Of a stretch of 64,000 bases of DNA, positions 1 through 8,321 are shown piece after piece. Position 1 is the first letter of the stretch; every line of letters begins with the position of its first letter. The notes under the pieces were generated by a model. It made no database searches, was not told the DNA's origin, and was given only the letters and a program-made list of their open reading frames with translations. A program made the translations under genes and the position numbers. The stretch is from Lysobacteraceae bacterium (lineage in GTDB: Bacteria > Pseudomonadota > Gammaproteobacteria > Xanthomonadales > Rhodanobacteraceae): contig JAJFUF010000024.1 in NCBI GenBank assembly GCA_021372495.1, forward strand, positions 1 to 64,000, read 5' to 3'.

Positions 1-1
1 C

Positions 2-706
2 CGCGGCGGCCGCCGTCGCCACAAGGACGCCGCGACGCCGGGCGCACTGCCGCAGGCCCCGATCGATCACGACTTCGACGATGAAGAGGCTACCCATGCC
101 GGCGAACGCGCCGGGATGCGCGGCCTGCCGACGGGCCCGGCCGACACCGCACCGGTACCGCTGCCGCCGCGTCCGCCGCAGGCCGTAGGCGCGATCGCCG
201 CGCACGCCGAAACGACCTCGCCGGTCGCTTCGACGCCGATGGCGCCGCCCTCGCCCGCCGTGGAGGCCGCTCCCTTCGTGCCGCCGCAGGCGCCGGTCGT
301 CGCCGCGCCGGTGCGCAATGAGCCGGCGCCGATCGCGCACGAGCCGAAACCGTTGCCGCCCGCAGCCCCGGCACCGGTCGCCGCGCCGGCCGCACCGGCC
401 GGCATCGCGCCGATGCCTGCACTGTCGGTTCCGCACCCGGCGCCCGCTGCGGAGCGAATCACTGCTCCCTCGCCGGCAGCGCCGTCCGTTGCGCCCACAC
501 CGGCGCCTCCCGTGGCCCCGCAGCCGCCCGCCGCTGCGCCGCTGTCGCCCCCGCCGCCGGTGCTCACGGCGCCGGCCGCGCCGATCGCGCCCCAGCAGGG
601 TTCCCTGCTGCCGGAGTCCGCGCGCCAGCCCGAGCGCAGCGTGCCGACGCCGCCTGTCGCACCGGCGGACGCGGTGCCGCCCAGGCCGGTCGATACGGAC
701 GGCTGA
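2..706 (+). CDS. C-terminal fragment of a Pro/Ala-rich protein (possibly RNase E tail)
   Basis: An open frame enters from the left edge and ends in TGA at 704-706. The first residues are basic (RGGRRRHKD), then a short acidic patch (DHDFDDEE), then roughly 190 residues made almost entirely of Pro, Ala and Val with scattered charges. No catalytic domain lies inside the window. Basic patches followed by low-complexity Pro/Ala tails occur in the C-terminal scaffold half of RNase E in GC-rich proteobacteria, so that is one candidate. A periplasm-spanning or cell-wall protein is another. A hairpin terminator follows 9 nt after the stop, which supports this as the true gene end. The reverse strand is also open here, but only because of base composition. 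Confidence 0.55.
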   Translation, partial: RGGRRRHKDAATPGALPQAPIDHDFDDEEATHAGERAGMRGLPTGPADTAPVPLPPRPPQAVGAIAAHAETTSPVASTPMAPPSPAVEAAPFVPPQAPVVAAPVRNEPAPIAHEPKPLPPAAPAPVAAPAAPAGIAPMPALSVPHPAPAAERITAPSPAAPSVAPTPAPPVAPQPPAAAPLSPPPPVLTAPAAPIAPQQGSLLPESARQPERSVPTPPVAPADAVPPRPVDTDG

Positions 707-715
707 TGCAAACGC

Positions 716-741
716 AAACGCCCGGCCTAGGCCGGGCGTTT
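716..741 (+). terminator. Perfect palindromic terminator after the left-edge gene
   Basis: A perfect 26-nt palindrome has arms AAACGCCCGGCC and GGCCGGGCGTTT around a central TA. It is followed by TCGTTT. It lies 9 nt after the stop of the left-edge gene, and the A/T-flanked symmetric stem could terminate from both sides. Confidence 0.75.
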
Positions 742-899
742 CGTTTCCGGGGAAATTCGATCCGGTCGGAGCGGGGTCGGTGGCCGCGCTCCGGCTTCGC
801 CGAGCGAACAGGCAGCCTCTTGCATGGCGCGCGTGAGGGCATGCGCTGCCCGCGTCCGCGCTTTGACCATGCCTCCCGTCGCAGGCGCCTGCGACGCGT

Positions 900-1553
900 T
901 CAGCCGTGAACGCCCTGCGCCTGCGGGTCGAGCAGGCCGTGTGCGCTCATCAGGTGCGCCAGCGCCACCGGGTTGTCGACTCTCAGCTTGTCGAACAGGC
1001 GCTGCTTGTAGGTCGACACCGTCTTCGCGCTGAGGTGCAGTTGCGCCGCGATCACGTTCACCGGCTTGCCGCGCACCAGCATCATCGCCACCTCGAGCTC
1101 GCGCGCCGACAGCGCCTCGAACGGCGACTCCGCGCCGTCCAGCGTCGACAGCGCGAGCTGCTGCGCCACCGACGCCGCGAGGTAACGTTGTCCGAGCGCG
1201 ACCTGGCGCACCGCGCGCACCAGCTCGTCGGCGGCGCAGCCCTTGGTCAGATAGCCGAGCGCACCGGCGTCGAGCAGGCGCCGCGGAAAGCGCGCGTCCT
1301 CGACCACGGTCAACACCACGATCTGCGTCGGCAGGCGTGCGCGGCGCACGCGCTCGGTCAGCTCCACGCCGCTCATGCCCGGCATGTGCACGTCCACCAG
1401 TGCGATGTCCGGACGGTGCGTGCGGATCAGTCGCAGGCCCTCCTCGGCACTGCCGGCCTCGCCCAGCACCTGCATGTCGGGCTGCTTCTCGATGATGAAG
1501 CGAAAGCCCGTCCTGACCAGTTCATGGTCGTCCACCAGCACCACGCGGATCAC
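900..1553 (-). CDS. LuxR-family response regulator, GacA/UvrY-like
   Basis: This is a 217-residue two-domain regulator. The N-terminal receiver has the acidic pair D8/D9, phospho-acceptor D54 in ALVDVHMPG, and a Lys in YLTKG. The C-terminal NarL/LuxR helix-turn-helix contains LSARELEVAMMLVRG and LSAKTVSTYKQRLFDKL. Length and layout match GacA/UvrY/SirA, the regulator that in relatives controls csrB-type small RNAs from a BarA/GacS kinase; no kinase is in the window. The GTG start at 1551-1553 is chosen because GGGGGAAGG lies just upstream; the frame remains open beyond it only by running through tRNA genes. uvrY-uvrC linkage is known in E. coli, and uvrC is close by here. Gene-level identity as gacA or uvrY is inferred. 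Confidence 0.9.
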   Translation of the reverse strand: MIRVVLVDDHELVRTGFRFIIEKQPDMQVLGEAGSAEEGLRLIRTHRPDIALVDVHMPGMSGVELTERVRRARLPTQIVVLTVVEDARFPRRLLDAGALGYLTKGCAADELVRAVRQVALGQRYLAASVAQQLALSTLDGAESPFEALSARELEVAMMLVRGKPVNVIAAQLHLSAKTVSTYKQRLFDKLRVDNPVALAHLMSAHGLLDPQAQGVHG

Positions 1554-1594
1554 GGCACCTTCCCCCCTTTCCAAAAGGTGTCTGCCTGCGCCCG

Positions 1595-1623
1595 AACTTA
1601 GGCGGTACGCACCCGCTTTGCAA
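1595..1623 (-). promoter_or_regulatory. Candidate sigma-70 promoter for the response regulator
   Basis: On the minus strand TTGCAA (1618-1623) and TAAGTT (1595-1600) are separated by exactly 17 bp and lie about 40 bp upstream of the GTG start. Both hexamers match the consensus only partly, so this is a candidate. Confidence 0.3.
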
Positions 1624-1679
1624 CCGGATGCGTCAAGGGAAGGCCGCGCGCCGATCCACGCGGGCTTCGCGCGTGCTGG

Positions 1680-1765
1680 TGGTGCCCGGGGCCGGACTCG
1701 AACCGGCACGGCTTGTGGCCTGCGGATTTTAAGTCCGCTGCGTCTACCGATTTCGCCACCCGGGC
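1680..1765 (-). tRNA. tRNA-Leu (anticodon TAA)
   Basis: An 86-nt cloverleaf with acceptor stem GCCCGGG/CCCGGGC, a D-arm, anticodon loop reading TAA, a long class II variable arm (expected for Leu), T-loop GGTTCGAGTCC, discriminator A and encoded CCA. It is the last of three minus-strand tRNAs. Confidence 0.96.
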
Positions 1766-1826
1766 GCGGAAACGAGAAGCGCGCGCCACTTGCGTGACGC
1801 GCGCCGCGGACGGTGCATCTCGAACT

Positions 1827-1900
1827 TGGAGGCCAGGGTCGGAATCGAACCGGCGTACACGGCTTTGCAGGCCGCTGCATGACCACTCTGCCACCTGGCC
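1827..1900 (-). tRNA. tRNA-Cys (anticodon GCA)
   Basis: A 74-nt cloverleaf with acceptor GGCCAGG/CCTGGCC, anticodon GCA within CTGCAAA, T-arm GGTTCGATTCC, discriminator U as expected for Cys, and encoded CCA. tRNA-Leu follows 61 nt downstream. Confidence 0.96.
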
Positions 1901-1918
1901 GTGGCGCGCGTCGCCGCG

Positions 1919-1947
1919 AGCTTAGCTGCGGGACTCCGAAAAAACAA
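1919..1947 (-). promoter_or_regulatory. Possible promoter for tRNA-Cys/Leu overlapping a terminator
   Basis: TTGTTT (1942-1947) and TAAGCT (1919-1924) on the minus strand are 17 bp apart. The -35 element lies in the T-run of the tRNA-Gly terminator. Each hexamer matches consensus at only about half its positions. Confidence 0.2.
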
Positions 1948-1971
1948 AACCTCGGCGCACCGAGGTTTTGT
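1938..1971 (-). terminator. Strong intrinsic terminator after tRNA-Gly
   Basis: On the minus strand a perfect 12-bp stem (ACAAAACCTCGG pairing with CCGAGGTTTTGT, 4-nt loop) is followed by a run of six T. It lies 8 nt past the tRNA-Gly 3' end and before tRNA-Cys, so it should end the pgsA/tRNA-Gly transcript. Confidence 0.85.
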
Positions 1972-1979
1972 CGGAAAAC

Positions 1980-2055
<76 letters not shown>

Positions 2056-2109
2056 GCGAGACCGCCTAGTTTACGGATGCCCCGAAGAGTGTCAACACCC
2101 GAAGCGCAT

Positions 2110-2685
2110 TCAGACGTCGCGCACGCTGGCCCCGTTGCCCAGCACCGGCCAGGCGGCGCGCACGTAGGCGAAGCCCGACCAGATCGTCAGCACCGCGGCG
2201 AGCACCAGCAGTGATTCGCCGACGTGGTACAGGCGCAGCGTTTCGGAGTCGTGCTGCAGCAGCAGCACCACCAGCGCCACCATCTGCACCGCCGTCTTGA
2301 ACTTGCCGAGCAGCGCCACGCGCACGCGCGCGCGCTCGCCGACGTGCGCCATCCACTCGCGCAGCGCAGACACCGCGATCTCGCGGCCGACGATCACCGC
2401 GGCGGTCACCGCCAGCAGCGCGGTCGGATGATTCTGCACCAGCAGGAACAGCGTCACCGCCACCATCAGCTTGTCCGCAACCGGGTCGAGGAACGCGCCG
2501 AACGCCGAAACCTGATCGAAGCGTCGCGCCAGGTAGCCGTCGAACCAGTCGGTGATCGCCGCCAGCATGAACACCGCGGCGGCGGCGATGCTGGCGCCGC
2601 GGAACGGCGCATAGAACGTGACCACCATCACCGGCAGCAGGAAGATGCGGAACAGGGTCAGCCAGGTGGGCAGGTTCAGGCGCAT
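2110..2685 (-). CDS. pgsA: CDP-diacylglycerol--glycerol-3-phosphate 3-phosphatidyltransferase
   Basis: This inner-membrane enzyme makes phosphatidylglycerophosphate from CDP-diacylglycerol and glycerol-3-phosphate, the committed step to phosphatidylglycerol. The CDP-alcohol phosphotransferase motif is complete: D49-G50, A53-R54, G63, D67 and D71 (spacing DGxxAR x8 G x3 D x3 D). Several hydrophobic segments surround it. At 191 residues it has the usual length. I chose the ATG at 2685 because MRLNLPTWLTLFR aligns with the family N-terminus; an in-frame ATG at 2733 would add 16 residues and neither has a strong ribosome site. It follows uvrC by 63 nt on the same strand and precedes tRNA-Gly. Confidence 0.95.
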   Translation of the reverse strand: MRLNLPTWLTLFRIFLLPVMVVTFYAPFRGASIAAAAVFMLAAITDWFDGYLARRFDQVSAFGAFLDPVADKLMVAVTLFLLVQNHPTALLAVTAAVIVGREIAVSALREWMAHVGERARVRVALLGKFKTAVQMVALVVLLLQHDSETLRLYHVGESLLVLAAVLTIWSGFAYVRAAWPVLGNGASVRDV

Positions 2686-2748
2686 GCGCGTGGGGGCACC
2701 GGATCGCGGGAAATATGCAGGCAAGTGTCGCACGCGGGGTGCCGCGCG

Positions 2749-4569
2749 TCAGCCGTGCAAGGCCGCGTAGATGCGCTCGGCCAGCGCGCGGCTGACGCCC
2801 TTCACGCGCGTCAGCTCCTCGACGCCGGCCGCGGTCACGCCGGCCATGCCGCCGAACGCGCGCAGCAGCGCGCCGCGGCGCTGCGCGCCGATGCCGGGAA
2901 TGTCCTCCAGCGCGCTACGCTCGCGCGCGGCTTCGCGACGCTTGCGGTGGCCAGTGATGGCGAAGCGGTGCGCCTCGTCGCGCACCGCCTGGATCAGGTG
3001 CAGCGCGGCGGAGTCCGGCCCCGGCTGCAGGCTGCGTCCACCGCTGCCCAGCACCAGGGTTTCGTCGCCGGCCTTGCGCGCCGGCCCCTTGGCGACCCCG
3101 ACCACGACGATGTCGCCGAGGCCGAACTCGCGCAACACCTCCAGCGCCTGCGCGACCTGGCCCGGACCGCCGTCGATCAGCAGCAGGTCCGGCGCCTCGC
3201 CCTCGCCTTCCGCCAGCCGACGGAAGCGCCGCGTCAGCGCCTGGCGCATCGCGGCGTAGTCGTCGCCCGGCGCGATGCCGGCGATGTTGAAGCGGCGGTA
3301 GTGCGATTTGTCGGGGCCCTCGTGGCCGTAGACGACGCACGAGGCCACCGTCGCCTCGCCGAGCGTGTGGCTGATGTCGAAGCATTCCAGCCGGCGCGGC
3401 GTCTCGTCGAGGTCGAGCAGCTCGCGCAGCGCCTCGAAGCGGGCATGCAGCGTCTGCCGGCTGGACAGCCGCCCGAGCAGCGCGGCCTGCACGTTCTTGA
3501 CCGCAAGTTCGAGGAAGCGCGCGCGCGCGCCGCGTACGTGCGTCTTCACCGCCACCGCGTGTCCTGCGTGCGTGCCCAGCGCCTCGGCCAGCACGGCGGC
3601 GTCCTCCGGCGCATCGCCGAGGATCAGCTCCTGCGGCACCGGCTTGTCGAGGTAGTACTGGGCGACGAACTGGCCGAGCACGTCGCCGGGCGTCGCGTCC
3701 AGCGGCACGCGCGGGAAATAGTCGCGCGAGCCGAGGCTGATGCCGTTGCGGAAGTACAGCACCGACACGCAGGCCACGCCGGCCTCGATGCGGCAGGCCA
3801 GCACGTCCATGTCGGCGGTCGCGCCCTGCACGTAATGGTACGCCTGCAGCTTGCGCAGGCCGGCCACCTGGTCGCGCAGGCGCGCGGCGCGCTCGAAGTC
3901 CAGCGCCGCGCTGGCCTGCTCCATCGCCGCGGCGAGCTCGTCGATCACCGCGCTGCTGCGCCCCTCGAGGAACATCGTGGCGTGGCGCACGTCGCACTGG
4001 TAGTCCTCGACCGATATGTAGCCCACGCAAGGCGCGCTGCAGCGGCCGATCTGGTACTGCAGGCACGGCCGCGAGCGGTTGCGGAAGTAGCTGTCCTCGC
4101 ACTGGCGCACCTTGAACAGCTTCTGCATCAGGTTGAGGCTCTCGCGCACCGCGTAGGCGCTGGGGAACGGGCCGAAGTAGCGCCCCTTGCCGCTGCGCGC
4201 GCCGCGGTGGAACGCCATGCGCGGATAGTCGCCGTCGGACAGGTAGATGTACGGGTAGCTCTTGTCGTCGCGCAGCAGGATGTTGTAGCGCGGCCGCAGC
4301 GTCTTGATCAGTTGCGATTCGAGCAGCAGCGCCTCGCCCTCGGTGCGCGTCAGCGTCACCTCGATGCGCGCGATCTGCGCCACCATCGCCGCGATGCGCG
4401 ATTCCAGCGCCTTGTTGAAGTAGCTGCCGACGCGCTTCTGCAGGTTGTTCGCCTTGCCGACGTAGAGCAGTTCGCCGGCGACATCCAGCATGCGGTACAC
4501 GCCCGGCGCGCCGCTCAGCGTGCGGACGAAGGCCTTGCCGTCGAAAGCGGGCGCGATGGAGGAAGCCAT
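2749..4569 (-). CDS. uvrC: Excinuclease ABC subunit C
   Basis: UvrC makes both incisions around a lesion during UvrABC nucleotide excision repair. The 606-residue protein has, in order: an N-terminal GIY-YIG nuclease (GVYRM, LYVGKA, near residues 23-40); a Cys-rich region around CLQYQIGRCSAPCVG; a UVR helical motif (IDELAAAMEQASAALDFERA) that contacts UvrB; an RNase H-like endonuclease with ECFDISH; and C-terminal tandem helix-hairpin-helix (IPGIGAQRRGALLRAFG). It starts at ATG 4569, 43 nt after the thioredoxin/NHL gene stop, inside a same-strand operon that continues into pgsA. Adjacent uvrC-pgsA is common in gammaproteobacteria. Confidence 0.98.
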   Translation of the reverse strand: MASSIAPAFDGKAFVRTLSGAPGVYRMLDVAGELLYVGKANNLQKRVGSYFNKALESRIAAMVAQIARIEVTLTRTEGEALLLESQLIKTLRPRYNILLRDDKSYPYIYLSDGDYPRMAFHRGARSGKGRYFGPFPSAYAVRESLNLMQKLFKVRQCEDSYFRNRSRPCLQYQIGRCSAPCVGYISVEDYQCDVRHATMFLEGRSSAVIDELAAAMEQASAALDFERAARLRDQVAGLRKLQAYHYVQGATADMDVLACRIEAGVACVSVLYFRNGISLGSRDYFPRVPLDATPGDVLGQFVAQYYLDKPVPQELILGDAPEDAAVLAEALGTHAGHAVAVKTHVRGARARFLELAVKNVQAALLGRLSSRQTLHARFEALRELLDLDETPRRLECFDISHTLGEATVASCVVYGHEGPDKSHYRRFNIAGIAPGDDYAAMRQALTRRFRRLAEGEGEAPDLLLIDGGPGQVAQALEVLREFGLGDIVVVGVAKGPARKAGDETLVLGSGGRSLQPGPDSAALHLIQAVRDEAHRFAITGHRKRREAARERSALEDIPGIGAQRRGALLRAFGGMAGVTAAGVEELTRVKGVSRALAERIYAALHG

Positions 4570-4612
4570 CCGCCGATTGTAGCGGGCGCGCGCCGACGCG
4601 GCAGCGCGCTGC

Positions 4613-6040
4613 CTATCCGCCGATGGCGACGCGTCGGCACGCGCCGCTGGCGATATCGACGCGCACGATCTCGTGGGCGTTGCGGTCCGCCACCCACAGC
4701 GCGCCGGCCGCGGCGGACAGGCCGTGCGGCTCGCGGAAGCGGTATTCGAGCTGCAGCGTGCCGAGCACGCCGGTGGCGACGTCCAGCAGGCAGATGCGGT
4801 CGTTCAGCGTGTCGGCGACGTAGACGTTGCCGTGCGCGTCGCTGGCGATGCCGAGCGGATGCGCCAGCCGCGCCTCGTCGCCGCGCCCGTCGCTGCAGCC
4901 CCAGCGGTAGCTGCCGCCGCCGGCCACGGTGGCGACCGCGCCGTCGGCCAGGCGCACCTGGCGGATCGCGTTGCCCGCCGCGTCGGCGACCAGCAGGCGC
5001 CCCGGCAGCAGCGCCAGCGCGGACGGCTGCGCGAAGCTGGCATCGAACGCCGGTCCGTCGCCGCCGCCGGCCAGGCCGCAGCCCGCCAGCAGGTCGACGC
5101 GATCGCGGCCGGGATCGAGGCGCCATATCTGGTGCTGGCCGGCCAGCGCGACGTACAGGCGCTCGCCGGCTGCGGCCAGCCCGCTCGGCGCGCTGATGCC
5201 GATCGCCCCGAGCCGGCTGCCGGCCTGCGGGCGCTGCCGGCCGACGGCGCCGTTGCCGAGCACGGTGCCGACCTCGCCGCTGGCGAGACGGATGCGGCGC
5301 ACGCAGTGGTTGCCGGTGTCGGCGAGGTACAGCGTCTCTCCCAGCAGCGCCATCGACTGCGGCTGGCGAAAACCGGCCTCGGCGAGCCGGCCGTCCCAGT
5401 GGCCGGGATTGCCCGAGCCGAACTGGCGCAGGATGCGGCCGTCGTGGCCGCATTCGAGAATGCGGTTCTGCGCGCTGTCGCTGACATAGAGCCGATCCGC
5501 GGTCGCCAGCACGTGCGCCGGGAAGCGCAGCGGCTGGCGCGGTTCTGGACGAAACGCGACCGGTGCCGGATCGAACTGGCGCAGGTCGCGCGCCGCGGCG
5601 TCGTCCAGCAGCGCGCCGATCGCGGTATCGACCTCGGCATGCCAGCCCTCGCCGGCGTAGCGGCCGACCAGCGCGCCCTCGCAGTCGACCAGCAGCAGGG
5701 TCGGCCAGGCGTCGACGCCGTGCGCCTGCCACACCGCCCAGTCGGCGTCGTTGGCGACGGGATGCCGCACGTGATGCCGGTTGACCGCCTTCAGCACCGC
5801 GGCGCTGTCGCGCTGCGCCGGGTACTTCGGCACGTGGATGCCGAACACGCTGAGGCCGTCGTGGTACTTGTTCTCGAGCTGGCGCAGCGTCGGCAGCTGG
5901 TTGACGCAGTAAACGCTGTCGTAGCTCCAGAAGTGGATCAGCACGACGCGCCCGCGGGCATCGCCGAGGTACTGCGGCTCGCGCGTGTTCACCCAGGCGA
6001 GATCGACGGGAAACTCGGGCGCGGCGCGGCGTTCGCTCAT
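4613..6040 (-). CDS. Thioredoxin-like/NHL-repeat fusion protein, NHLRC2-like
   Basis: A 475-residue protein with a thioredoxin-fold N-terminus (about residues 8-165: VVLIHFWSYDSVYCVNQLP, later DAWPTLLLVD with the cis-Pro) followed by NHL/beta-propeller repeats (QPSALALLPGRLLVADAAGNAIRQV and PLGIASDAHGNVYVADTLNDRI among them). The order matches the NHLRC2 family. In NHLRC2 the redox site is, from memory, a CCINC-type motif; here the aligned residues are D41, S42, V43, Y44, C45, so only the last Cys remains and a classical CxxC disulfide cannot form. No signal peptide is seen, so it is probably cytoplasmic. Its ATG overlaps the phosphatase stop by 4 nt (ATGA), implying translational coupling within the kdsB operon. 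Function is unknown. Confidence 0.88.
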   Translation of the reverse strand: MSERRAAPEFPVDLAWVNTREPQYLGDARGRVVLIHFWSYDSVYCVNQLPTLRQLENKYHDGLSVFGIHVPKYPAQRDSAAVLKAVNRHHVRHPVANDADWAVWQAHGVDAWPTLLLVDCEGALVGRYAGEGWHAEVDTAIGALLDDAAARDLRQFDPAPVAFRPEPRQPLRFPAHVLATADRLYVSDSAQNRILECGHDGRILRQFGSGNPGHWDGRLAEAGFRQPQSMALLGETLYLADTGNHCVRRIRLASGEVGTVLGNGAVGRQRPQAGSRLGAIGISAPSGLAAAGERLYVALAGQHQIWRLDPGRDRVDLLAGCGLAGGGDGPAFDASFAQPSALALLPGRLLVADAAGNAIRQVRLADGAVATVAGGGSYRWGCSDGRGDEARLAHPLGIASDAHGNVYVADTLNDRICLLDVATGVLGTLQLEYRFREPHGLSAAAGALWVADRNAHEIVRVDIASGACRRVAIGG

Positions 6041-6537
6041 CGGTGCAGCGGCACGTCGTCGCGCCGGCCGGCTGCGCGGGCGCCGTACCTCCGCGCCAGC
6101 GCCAGCACGCCGCTGCGCACCAGCGCCAGCACCGCGCGGAAATCGTCCAGCGAGCCGCTGTACGGGTCCGGCACCTCCTGCGGCGCGGCCAGGCCGGCGC
6201 ATTCGAGGAACAGCGCCGGTGGCATCGATGCGTCGGCGCCGCCCAGTTGCCGCAGCGCGCGCAGGTTGGCGCGGTCCATTGCCAGCACCCGCGCGTAGCG
6301 GCCGAAGTCGGCGCGCTCGACCTGGCGTGCGCGGTGCGCGGCGAGGTCGTAGCCCACCGCGGCCGCGACCTCGATCGCACGCGGGTCCGCACCGCCGCCG
6401 ACGTGCCAGTCGCCGGTGCCGGCGGACGCCACCGGCAGCGCCAGCCCGAGCCGCGCGAATTCGGCGCGCGCGACCGCTTCCGCCAGCGGCGAGCGGCAGA
6501 TGTTGCCGAGGCAGACGAACAGGATGCCGCCGCTCAT
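6037..6537 (-). CDS. Low-molecular-weight protein tyrosine phosphatase
   Basis: A 166-residue LMW-PTP. The P-loop at the N-terminus, C9-L-G-N-I-C-R15-S, supplies the nucleophile Cys9 and phosphate-binding Arg15. The general-acid loop is E-V-P-D124-P-Y. Both catalytic elements are intact, so it should be active. Bacterial members dephosphorylate BY-kinases in exopolysaccharide export or act as arsenate reductases; tyrosine phosphatase is the better fit given the DPY loop. Start ATG overlaps the kdsB stop by 4 nt (ATGA), and its own stop overlaps the next start the same way. The position directly behind kdsB points to envelope polysaccharide metabolism, but no BY-kinase is in the window. Confidence 0.92.
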   Translation of the reverse strand: MSGGILFVCLGNICRSPLAEAVARAEFARLGLALPVASAGTGDWHVGGGADPRAIEVAAAVGYDLAAHRARQVERADFGRYARVLAMDRANLRALRQLGGADASMPPALFLECAGLAAPQEVPDPYSGSLDDFRAVLALVRSGVLALARRYGARAAGRRDDVPLHR

Positions 6538-7307
6538 GCCTGCGCCCCGAGCACCGCCGCGGCGCGCGCCAGGTCGGCTTCGGTGTCGACGCCGGGCGGA
6601 AACGGCTCGGGCGCCAGGCGCACGGCGATGGCGTGGCCGTGCTCGAGCGCGCGCAACTGCTCCAGCGATTCGGCCTGCTCCAGCGGCGTGCGCGGCAGCG
6701 CGGCGAAGCGCTGCAGGAAGCCGGCGCGGTAGGCGTAGATGCCGATGTGGCGCAGGAACTCGACGCCCGCCGGCAAGCGCTCGCGCGACCGCGCGAAGGC
6801 GTCGCGTGCCCACGGCAGCGGTGCGCGGCTGAAATACAGCGCGCGGCCGTTCGCGCCGCGCACCAGCTTGACGCAGTTCGGATCGAACAATTGTTCCGCG
6901 TCGGCGACCGGCGTCGCCAGCGTCGCCATCGGCGCATCGTCCTCGGCCAGCGCCCGCGCCACCGCGCGGATGCCGGAGGCCGGCGCGAACGGCTCGTCGC
7001 CCTGCAGGTTGACCACGATCGCCGCATCCGGCCAGCCGTAGCGCGCGGCGCATTCGGCGATGCGGTCGCTGCCGGAGGCATGGTCGGCGCGGGTCGTGCA
7101 GACCAGCACCGGCTGGCCGCGCAGCGCCTCGGCGATGCGCGCGTCGTCGGTGGCGACCACCACCTCGGCGGCGCCGGCCGCCAGCGCGCGGCGCACGACG
7201 TGCAGGATCAGCGGCTCGCCGCGCAGCAGCCGCAGCGGCTTGCCCGGCAGGCGCGTGGCGCCGTAGCGCGCCGGGATCGCGACGATGAAAGGGGGTACGG
7301 CATCCAT
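6534..7307 (-). CDS. kdsB: 3-deoxy-manno-octulosonate cytidylyltransferase
   Basis: KdsB activates Kdo with CTP to CMP-Kdo for the lipopolysaccharide inner core. The 257-residue protein begins with the nucleotide-binding signature [19 protein letters not shown] and carries [16 protein letters not shown] and the family [15 protein letters not shown] segment. Length is typical. It is the first gene of a tightly overlapping minus-strand operon (kdsB, phosphatase, thioredoxin/NHL, uvrC, pgsA). A divergent EamA permease begins 70 nt away, so the promoters must lie within 7308-7376. In E. coli kdsB follows lpxK and ycaR closely; here lpxK is about 46 kb to the right. Confidence 0.97.
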   Translation of the reverse strand: MDAVPPFIVAIPARYGATRLPGKPLRLLRGEPLILHVVRRALAAGAAEVVVATDDARIAEALRGQPVLVCTTRADHASGSDRIAECAARYGWPDAAIVVNLQGDEPFAPASGIRAVARALAEDDAPMATLATPVADAEQLFDPNCVKLVRGANGRALYFSRAPLPWARDAFARSRERLPAGVEFLRHIGIYAYRAGFLQRFAALPRTPLEQAESLEQLRALEHGHAIAVRLAPEPFPPGVDTEADLARAAAVLGAQA

Positions 7308-7376
7308 GGACCGGCTCCGCGATCCATGCAGCCTAACCGTCCCGCCGCGGCGTCGGCAAGCGCGGGACGCGCTACC

Positions 7377-8321
7377 ATGCGCGACCCTTCCGCATCCGCG
7401 CAGCCGCTCCACGTGACCGCCTCCCCGCACTCGATGCCGCGCGCGATCGCGCTGATGGTCGCCAGCACGCTGACGTTCGGGCTGATGGCGATCTGCATCC
7501 GGCTCGCGGCGGCGACCACGCACCCGTTCGAGATCACCTTCTTCCGCAATCTGTTCGGGCTGGTGTTCGCGCTGCCGCTGCTGCTGCGTCCCGGGCTTGC
7601 GCTGCTGCGCACCGACCGCTTCGGCTTCTACGTGCTGCGCAGCATGACCGGCCTGGGCGCGATGCTGACCAGCGTGTGGGCGCTGGTGCATTTGCCACTG
7701 ACCCAGGCGGTGGCGATCTCCTACTCGGTGCCGCTGTTCGTCACCATCGCCGCGGTGCTGGTGCTGGGCGAGGTGGTGCGCGCGCGCCGCTGGACCGCGG
7801 TGGTGGTCGGCTTCGTCGGCGTGCTGGTGATCCTGCGCCCACAGGCCGGCGCGCTGCCGCCGGCGGCGCTGGTGGCGCTGCTGTCGGCGGCGCTGTCGGC
7901 CAGCTCGTACATCAGCGTGAAGTACCTGACCCGCACCGAGCCGGCCGACGCCGTGGTCGTGTACATGGCCCTGCTGATGACGCCGGTGTCGCTGGTTCCC
8001 GCCGTCCCGGTGTGGAACTGGCCGGACGCGACGGCCTGGCTGTGGCTGGTGCTGACCGGCCTGTGCGGCACGGTCGCGCAGGTGTGCATGACGCGCGCCT
8101 ACCGGCTCGGCGACGTGTCCGCGCTGATCCCGCTGAACTTCGTGCAGCTGCCCTTCGTCGCGGTGCTGGCCTGGTGGCTGTTCGGCGAGCACATCGACGC
8201 GACCACCGTGTTCGGCGCGGCGATCATCGTCGGCGCCAACATCTACATCGCGCGCCGCGAGGCGCGGTTGGGACGCCGCCGGGTCACCGATCCGCGTGCC
8301 GGCGGCGACGCCGCGCGCTAG
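7377..8321 (+). CDS. EamA/DMT-family permease
   Basis: A 314-residue membrane protein with about ten hydrophobic segments arranged as two EamA repeats (one from about residue 20, one from about residue 165), as in drug/metabolite transporters of the RhaT/YdcZ type. Recognisable stretches are [26 protein letters not shown] and the repeat-2 counterpart [24 protein letters not shown]. Substrate cannot be told. ATG at 7377 is used; an ATG at 7434 (MPRAIALM) and one at 7326 are also in frame and no ribosome site decides between them. Its TAG stop overlaps the opposing ispG stop: the same CTAG (8318-8321) ends both genes. Confidence 0.88.
   Translation: MRDPSASAQPLHVTASPHSMPRAIALMVASTLTFGLMAICIRLAAATTHPFEITFFRNLFGLVFALPLLLRPGLALLRTDRFGFYVLRSMTGLGAMLTSVWALVHLPLTQAVAISYSVPLFVTIAAVLVLGEVVRARRWTAVVVGFVGVLVILRPQAGALPPAALVALLSAALSASSYISVKYLTRTEPADAVVVYMALLMTPVSLVPAVPVWNWPDATAWLWLVLTGLCGTVAQVCMTRAYRLGDVSALIPLNFVQLPFVAVLAWWLFGEHIDATTVFGAAIIVGANIYIARREARLGRRRVTDPRAGGDAAR

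Noticed and set aside
2224-5196. 990-codon plus-strand open frame over pgsA and uvrC
   Set aside because: Arg/His/Gln/Ala-rich shadow of the real minus-strand genes, no domain, no ribosome site.
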